NCBI GenBank assembly: GCA_021432605.1
Contig: MU271148.1
Location: 2,053,362 to 2,117,361, forward strand
Source of the DNA: Coniochaeta sp. PMI_546
Lineage: Eukaryota > Ascomycota > Sordariomycetes > Coniochaetales > Coniochaetaceae
Direction: 5' to 3'
DNA: 64,000 nt
Under the pieces are notes generated by a model, which saw only the letters and a list, made by a program, of their open reading frames with translations, did no database searches and had not been told where the DNA came from. This document shows positions 57,746 to 64,000 of the stretch, in pieces. A program made the position numbers and the translations under genes. Position 1 is the first letter of the stretch; every line of letters begins with the position of its first letter.

Positions 57746-59334
57746 CGTTTCAAAATTCCAGTTTCGAACTTGCGCGAGGTTGTAGTCGTGTGTTTTCTGA
57801 GGTCGCGCACTCAGCAGTAACCGCAAATCGACTGGACTGCCTCTCAATCGGGTCGGACGCAACCACGATTGCAAAGCGATGGAAGCAACAGCTCAGTAAT
57901 GGTGAGGATTCATAGTCGTCAGCAAGAAAGACCGCGTGGGCCACCAGATTCCTTTCCGTCCGCCAAATTTTCTCCCAGACACGCAATAACAAAGGCTTCG
58001 CAATTGCAATCTTAGCACGATCGATAAGTCCGGAGTCGCAGTTCCGCGAGTGTCTGGTCGCGTGAGTTGCTGGAGTTTTCCCGGTCGAGGTGTTCGTCTG
58101 GAGGTTGAGTTTTTGCAGGCTGATTGGAAAAAGCGGAGAGATGTGGTGAAGGTCGGGTTGACGAAGTGGACAAGAAGTTGAGAGCTGTTGGAAAGTGGAG
58201 ATGCGACTGCAGATACCGGTAGGTCCACGTATACCCTTCGTCCACCACAATACTACCCGATCCTGTCGCTTCGTACAAGCTCAAGGCAAAGGACGCAAGA
58301 GAGGTTTCTATAAAGTGTGTTGCGGTAGGGTGACGTTGGAAAAAGCTGACAGGAGACTCAATCGTGGCAGGAATAGCAGGTGGTTGGTTTGAGTCGCTAG
58401 AATGGCTTGATTCAAAATGTCAAGAATTTGGGGGTATCTGGCCTGCAAATGCCCGCCATCTCCAGTGGCCGCTTAGCACGGGCCAAGGGACCTTCAGAGG
58501 TGGCTGGCACACTACTACGTTAAAAGGTCACGGGATTTTTGGGTCAGTGGTCTTCTCTGAGGACATCTGATTGGTCGACGCGTTCATTCGCGTCTCAGTC
58601 GCGCCTTCCCCGCCTTTCCGATTGACGGGATGTTTCAAGTTTTCTTTCTGGCAGCCACAATCAACGATGTACTGGGCTGCAAACCAGCTTTCTAACTCTG
58701 CATAATACACTTACTTCCAGCTTGCAAGGTTTTGCCTTGTGATATCATTCTTGAGATTCACTTTCGACGTCGGACTAGTCATTCCGGCTTCTTTACAAGG
58801 CTCGAGACGAAAGTCTGTTCTTGTTCGCAGCTGGATATCAGCCTGGCTGTCGTTCATTCGCTGTTCCTACTCTATAGCGGGCCTGGAGCTGCCTAAACCT
58901 CTGTTACCTTGGGTCTCACTCTCTCATAGCAGGTATCTTATAAAGACGGCTCATGATATTTCTGCAATACATCATCATCCTGCAATCTCCTTCTGCCCCT
59001 CGGCTGCTCACCTAAGTTCATGAACGTAAATTTCATCCAAACAGCAAGCTAAGCCTTGTCGCTATAGTATTCTGAAAATAGCAGTGTTCGCAGCCAAATT
59101 TCCTAGGCCCTTCCTTCCCCAAGCGGCTCCACATCTTCCCGTCATCCATTCCTATCGACCCAACGGTCAGCCTGCTCCCGGACCCGGCCCGTCATACTAG
59201 TTGTCATTAAGATCAGGGAAACAGCCGGCCGTTCGAGCCCTCCAATCTTGATCTCGTTTCATCTTTACACGGCCATCGCGGTCTTCTGCGTCATCTCGTC
59301 ATCTCCTTCTTCCTTGTCTGGGGGCAATACAGGT
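57746..59334. promoter_or_regulatory. Divergent region between BYR4 and XRCC4
   Basis: 1.6 kb with no supported gene. An ATACAG acceptor-like sequence sits just before the XRCC4 ATG, so a 5' UTR intron is possible. Confidence 0.5.
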
Positions 59335-60442
59335 ATGAAGGAAGCGGCTGTCCTCCGGGTCCCTCGCACAGACGATGAGGACGCCTATGTGCTCATCCAG
59401 GTTGTCTCGAGCGGACGGAAGGGCCTGGACTTTGACCTCGCTGCGACAGAAGGAGCACATCCTTACCTAGTGACATGTACGTATGCCGTGCATTCATCGA
59501 CACCCTTGACCCGCACAACTTTCCCCCCGTCCGGGTGGACATGGACCCCTACCCGGGGGTTCAGATGATGTACTGTGCATCCTGCAAGACATGCTTGTCC
59601 CAAGCCACGCGAACTAACCACATTGACCCGCACAGTGAAGCACGACAAACTTTCTAAGCTCAAGGATAAGAAGCATCCGATCGCTGAAGATGAGTGGGAA
59701 AGGATACTCACCGAGGTCCTGTTGGACCGCCAGTCCGACCCCGACATAGAGTTAGCTGCTCAAGTTGCGGAGGGGCAGTCCATCGCCCTTATTGTCCGGA
59801 GGAGTATATCAGGGATCAAGGTAACGTTCTCCGACGATACACGCGATGTTACACTTGGTATTGATATGGCGTCAGCAACGTATTGGCACCATTAACCTTG
59901 ATTGCGACGATGATAAGGGGCTTGATCTTTTTGACTGGTGCGGCACTTCCCTCGCCTCGAAGCAGGAGTTGAAAGCAGATCTAGAATCGGTCAACGCTAA
60001 GGCGAGCGAGCTGGAAAATGCTGTCAAAGAACTCAAGGACCAGCTAGAGGAGCTCATCGAGGCCAAGAAGGCCGACGAGTCAGAGCTGCTGGTGAAGTTC
60101 CGCGACCTGCTCAACGAGAAGAAGGTCAAGATCCGGGAACAGCAGCGTCTGTTGATGGCGAACAATGTGAATCCAGAGGAGACAGATACGGCCCCGTCAC
60201 CGAAGCGCGCAGCGCGCCAGACGGGTAAAGGTCATGTACCGAAGGCGTCGCGGGCATCGAAGCGGAAGGCTGCTGAGCCGGAACCTGAGGAGGAACCAGT
60301 GCGTGTGCCCGGAGAGGGAGACGACGAGGAATATGATGAGCTCGAGAAGATGGAAGTGGACAAGAGACACGGCGAGGAGGATTCGGAAGCGGATCGCACG
60401 ACAGAGGTGGATGATGACGAGGAAACGGGGAGCGAGCCTGAC

Positions 60443-60473
<31 letters not shown>

Positions 60474-60670
60474 CGGTTCCTGACAGGAGACAAGCCACTC
60501 GAAATGTCGCTAAGCCGCCGGCAGCAAACACTAGGCACGCGAGTCAGAGAAAGGTTGAGACACCTCCGCCGCCGAGGACACTCCCATTCAATCAGCGCAA
60601 GGCCGCCGCTAAGCCTGCTGCCGCCGCTGAGCCTGAGGGTAGTGAGACAGAGTCTGACGATGAGCTATGA
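59335..60670 (+). CDS. XRCC4: XRCC4-family non-homologous end-joining protein
   Basis: Three exons, 59335-59476, 59636-59820 and 59876-60670, give 373 residues. XRCC4 (Lif1 in yeast) binds DNA ligase IV and the XLF/Nej1 protein in double-strand-break joining. The head domain reads VLRVPRTDDEDAYVLIQVVS, LKHDKLSKLKDKKHPIAEDE and RIGTINLDCDDDKGLDLFDW. A long coiled coil follows (LENAVKELKDQLEELIEAKK, then LLVKFRDLLNEKKVKIREQQ). The C-terminal 170 residues are disordered, with basic clusters and a strongly acidic part that includes a run of nine GAT-encoded Asp residues. The fungal pattern is clear in the head and coil. Confidence 0.9.
60443..60469 (+). repeat. (GAT)9 microsatellite inside the XRCC4 coding region
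   Basis: Nine exact GAT triplets encode poly-Asp. Length changes here keep the frame. Confidence 0.85.
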
Positions 60671-60825
60671 GGCGGGGATCATAGCGATACTTTGACTTGG
60701 CGGAGAGCATTTGTCAACTCATGGGGTGCATTACTGGGTCTTACTAAGTTATTTGATGTTTTTCTATCAGATGTCCAACTATTCTGAATCTCAGTTGATT
60801 GGCTACTGTTATACAGGCGAACACC

Positions 60826-61887
60826 TCACCGTCGATCATCAGCAGCAAATCTGTTCGTCCAGAAGGCCCTGAAATGCTTCTGCTGTCCAGCCTCGGCAAT
60901 ATCCTTGACCTCCTTGGGCGTAAGCTTGAACGCCGGCAGATCAGACAAAAACATGCGCAGGCGCTGCTCGTTACCACTCGTCGTGATGGTCACGATACCC
61001 TGGTCAAGACACCATCTGAGCGCAATCTCTGCGTCACTAACGCCGTACTTCTTGGCCAGCGACTTGTAGATGGGGTCGACGGGACCTCCAGGCGCCTTCG
61101 TGATGGCAGTCAGTGACCCGTATGACTCGATGGCGATGTCCTTGCTCCTGCAAAATTCGATCAGGTCACCGTGCTGCAGATAGGGGTGGTACTCGATCTG
61201 GTTGACGGCGGGCGGGATCTTGGCCGTCTGAAGGGTGGTTTCGAGGTGGTCTTGCAGGTAATTGGACACTCCGATGGATTTTGCGCGGCCAGAGGCCCTG
61301 ATAGCTTCCATTTCGGCCCATGCCTGCTGTAATTCCTCGGGGTCCTTGGCCCAAAATGGGGAGTGGATGAGGTACAGGTCGACATAGTCCAGCTTCAGCT
61401 TGGCGAGGGAGTTAGAGAAGGCCTCTTCGACGGTGACGCCGGGCGCCATCTTGGTCTTTGTGGTGACAAATAGCTTCTCTCTTGGTACTCCGGCTTTCTT
61501 GATGGCTTGGCCTAGCTCTTCCTCGTTGTTGTACGCTGCGTGGGCATCTTAGCATCGACCCTGTCCGCTTTTGGCTTTTGGGATTCTTTTACTTACACTC
61601 CGCACAGTCGAGATGGTGGTAACCTGCCTTGATAGCCGTGACGATCTGATTGACGGTTTCTTTCTTGTCTGTGTTGACTCTGCCTGTGCCCGTACCAAAT
61701 CCGAGCTGCCATGTTTGTCAGTCCACTGGTAGTCGAGTGATTCAGGAGAAATAACGCAGCTCATGCGCACCATAGGAATCTCGTGTCCATCGTTCAGCTT
61801 CAGGTTGGGGATATAAACAGCCTGCTTGGGGTCGATTCGCTCATCTCCCGAAGCGTTCGGCTTGAAAGCCGCGGCGATGGAATGCAT
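60826..61887 (-). CDS. Aldo-keto reductase
   Basis: Three exons on the minus strand, 61887-61771, 61705-61597 and 61535-60826, give 311 residues. Aldo-keto reductases use NADPH to reduce aldehydes and ketones in the cytosol. The catalytic tetrad is complete: D72, Y77 ([14 protein letters not shown]), K102 (FVTTKTK) and H133 (DLYLIHSPF). The cofactor part [19 protein letters not shown] with [17 protein letters not shown] is in place. The start reads [20 protein letters not shown], then [20 protein letters not shown] after splicing. The sequence is closest in style to fungal alpha-keto amide or conjugated polyketone reductases (AKR3 group). The substrate is not predictable. It converges on XRCC4, with 155 bp between stops. 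Confidence 0.9.
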
Positions 61888-62688
61888 CCTGAGTGATAAG
61901 ATAGCACGAGATGTTAAGCTCGACCTTGTCTTCAGTCTAGTTCTAAAGTCGAGTCCAGCCTTGGAATAGAGCTTATGATGGGTTGTCTGGTCTAGGAAGC
62001 CGACATTCGGAGGGTGTTGTGAATCTGGAAGCCACAAGAACGACCCTCAGTATCGACCACAGCTTGGCGTGGTTTACACGGGCTAAAGGTAGCTAAGTAC
62101 GGCCCCTCCTCATAGCTCTAGTGATGACGCAATGCGGGCAGGACAAGGTACATGTACATCTCGAACGGCAAACAGCATCCGAGCAATTGAGATCGCAGTC
62201 CGACCAGACTGGAAGTAGTCACGAGATGGAAACATCTTTGTATGATTTATTATGAGATTAGATCTATAAACTTCTCAATTGAGTTGTCCCAATTGGGTCT
62301 CATCTTGTACACAATAAGGTAGTAGTTCTCGACCGCGGATTGGGTCTCGAATTTAGGTGCTGACAGCATCACAATGGAATTGGATCTCAGCTTAACGGGT
62401 GCTGCCGACGGATGACCAATCGTCGAAAAGACGCCACGGGAAAACGTCACCGTCTTCCGCGACCCTCAAAACCGCCACCCGGAGGTACCTCCGGATCACC
62501 GAACATCTCGGTGTCTCGCAAATAGTATTGGATCGTATATCTTTGGTCGGCAGTAAAGTGGCAACACATAACGGCTCAAGAAACAATCTATATACCTATC
62601 TAAAATACCTTCTCATAACCTCTGTCTCTCCCTTTAAACATCCAAGCCACGTTCACTTCCTGCACGGAGTGAGAAGCCCGCATCTCTC
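61888..62688. promoter_or_regulatory. Divergent region between the aldo-keto reductase and SelO genes
   Basis: 801 bp. It holds a 16-bp palindrome at 62479-62494, about 195 bp before the SelO start, and CCCAATTGGG at 62288-62297. No gene seen. Confidence 0.5.
62479..62494. promoter_or_regulatory. 16-bp palindrome of CGG-N8-CCG form
   Basis: CCGGAGGTACCTCCGG is self-complementary. Inverted CGG triplets are typical sites of fungal Zn2Cys6 regulators; the 8-bp spacer does not match a factor I can name. Confidence 0.45.
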
Positions 62689-64000
62689 ATGCTCTTTCGC
62701 CCTCTGTTCACAGGCAACATAACCCATCAAGCCCACCCCCTCCGTCGCGCTTTAGGGACATCGGCAGCCTTCTACCTCGCAATGGGCTCGAACACAAACA
62801 ACTCTCACATCCCCACCACCTCTTCCCCCTCAGGCGTAAGCCTCTCCGCCCTCCCCAAATCCTGGCACTTCACATCCTCCCTGCCTCCAGACCCCCTCTT
62901 CCCAACCCCCGCCGCCTCCCACAAGACACCGCGCGATCACATCCACCCACGGCAAGTCCGCGGCGCCCTCTTCTCCTGGGTCCGGCCGGAGCCCCAGTCC
63001 CGAGCCGAGCTCCTCGCCGTCTCACCAACCGCCTTCAGAGACCTAGGCCTCTCCCTCGCGGAAGCAAAGACAGACCTCTTCCTCCAGACAGTAGTAGGCA
63101 ACCACATCTGGGGCTGGGACGAGTCCACCAACTCGGGCGAAGGGTATCCCTGGGCGCAGTGCTACGGCGGCTTCCAGTTCGGCGAGTGGGCGGGCCAGCT
63201 CGGCGACGGGCGCGCCATCTCCCTCTTCGAGGCCACCAACCCGCGGACGGGCCGCAGGTACGAGGTCCAGCTCAAGGGAGCGGGGATCACGCCCTACAGT
63301 CGGTTCGCGGACGGCAAGGCCGTGCTGAGGAGCAGCATCCGCGAGTTCGTGGCCAGCGAGGCGCTCAATGCGCTCGGGATACCGAGCACCCGCGCCCTGG
63401 CGCTGAGCTTGCTGCCTGACAGCAAGGTGCGCAGGGAGACGGTCGAGCCGGGCGCGATCGTGGTGCGCATGGCGGAGAGCTGGATCCGTCTAGGGAGTTT
63501 CGATATCCTCCGTGCGAGGGGTGATAGGGGGTTGATCCGGCAGTTGGCGACGTATGTTGCCGAGGATGTCTTTGGGGGTTGGGATAAGTTGCCAGGCAGG
63601 CTGGACAACGTGGAGAAGCCAGAGGCTGCGTCGGAGCCGAAGAGAGGGGTTGGGAGGGATGAGATCGAGGGGCCTGAGGGAGCTGAGGAGAACCGGTTCG
63701 CCAGGCTGTACCGCGAGATTGTGCGCCGGAATGCGCTTACGGTGGCCAAGTGGCAGGCGTATGGGTTCATGAACGGGGTGCTAAACACGGATAACACGTC
63801 GATTTTTGGGCTGTCAATCGACTTTGGTCCCTTTGCGTTCATGGACAACTTTGATCCGAACTACACACCTAATCACGACGATCACTTCCTGCGCTATAGC
63901 TACCGCAACCAGGCTACTATCATCTGGTGGAACCTGGTGCGGCTCGGAGAAGCGCTTGGTGAGCTGCTCGGTGCCGGCCCGGAGGTCGACAACGACTTCT
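62689..64000 (+). CDS. FMP40: SelO/Fmp40 mitochondrial protein adenylyltransferase (partial, C-terminus cut by window edge)
   Basis: An open frame of 437 codons from the ATG at 62689 to the window end. SelO is a pseudokinase-fold enzyme that transfers AMP to proteins in mitochondria. The N-terminus (MLFRPLFTGNITHQAHPLRR) looks like a presequence; a second Met at 62782 is the alternative start. Family motifs are present: VVGNHIWGWDE, YGGFQFGEWAGQLGDGRAIS, QLKGAGITPYSRFADGKAVL with the nucleotide-binding lysine, SIREFVASEALNALGIPSTR, and the metal-binding NTDN and DFG in GVLNTDNTSIFGLSIDFGPF. Fungal members lack selenocysteine; the C-terminal region that would show this lies outside the window. 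Confidence 0.93.
   Translation, partial: MLFRPLFTGNITHQAHPLRRALGTSAAFYLAMGSNTNNSHIPTTSSPSGVSLSALPKSWHFTSSLPPDPLFPTPAASHKTPRDHIHPRQVRGALFSWVRPEPQSRAELLAVSPTAFRDLGLSLAEAKTDLFLQTVVGNHIWGWDESTNSGEGYPWAQCYGGFQFGEWAGQLGDGRAISLFEATNPRTGRRYEVQLKGAGITPYSRFADGKAVLRSSIREFVASEALNALGIPSTRALALSLLPDSKVRRETVEPGAIVVRMAESWIRLGSFDILRARGDRGLIRQLATYVAEDVFGGWDKLPGRLDNVEKPEAASEPKRGVGRDEIEGPEGAEENRFARLYREIVRRNALTVAKWQAYGFMNGVLNTDNTSIFGLSIDFGPFAFMDNFDPNYTPNHDDHFLRYSYRNQATIIWWNLVRLGEALGELLGAGPEVDNDF

Overview
The window is ordinary nuclear DNA of a filamentous ascomycete, most likely a Sordariomycete. Genes are split by short introns (about 55-100 nt, a few near 150) with GTANGT-type donors and CTNAC branch sites close to a YAG acceptor. 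Third codon positions are GC-rich. Proteins such as the fungal XRCC4, Byr4, Fta7/CENP-Q, Met6, Pmt2 and Atg37 families, plus a 2EXR protein, fit Pezizomycotina. I cannot name the species. I found 27 protein-coding loci (two cut by the window ends, one probably decayed), no rRNA or tRNA gene, no CRISPR array and no recognisable transposon or virus-derived element. Exon boundaries were worked out by hand from splice signals, reading frame and family fit.

Layout. 0-5 kb: a secretory membrane protein with a thioredoxin-like domain (cut at the left end), kinetochore CENP-Q/Fta7 with two AT-hooks, and a small orphan membrane protein. 5-8 kb: cobalamin-independent methionine synthase (MET6). 8-14 kb: a gene-sparse stretch whose only gene is a secreted Ser/Thr-rich wall-type protein. 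14-22 kb: Pmt2 O-mannosyltransferase, a Rab4-like GTPase with a large insertion, and a Pns1/CTL transporter. 23-31 kb: a WW-domain protein, EMC7, homocysteine synthase (MET17) and a MARVEL-domain protein. 31-32 kb: a probable decayed gene. 32-40 kb: a long-chain acyl-CoA synthetase with a possible peroxisomal tail, a 2EXR protein, RNase III and Atg37. 40-53 kb: a divergent pair of mitoribosomal genes (MRPL40/RSM27), a PUF protein, HSP60, cofilin and Get5. 54-64 kb: Byr4, XRCC4, an aldo-keto reductase and SelO/Fmp40 (cut at the right end).

Genes that work together. MET6 and MET17 act in succession in methionine synthesis. The acyl-CoA synthetase and Atg37 both handle acyl-CoA at peroxisomes. 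MRPL40, RSM27, HSP60 and SelO are mitochondrial. EMC7, Get5, Pmt2 and the thioredoxin-like protein serve the secretory pathway. They are scattered among unrelated genes, so this is not a dedicated cluster.

I see no clear undescribed multi-gene system. The best leads are the Rab interswitch insertion, the CCAAT-rich promoter shared by two mitoribosomal genes, Puf4-type sites in two mitochondrial mRNAs, AT-hooks in CENP-Q, an 18-bp direct repeat that carries a splice acceptor, and several phased or palindromic promoter motifs.
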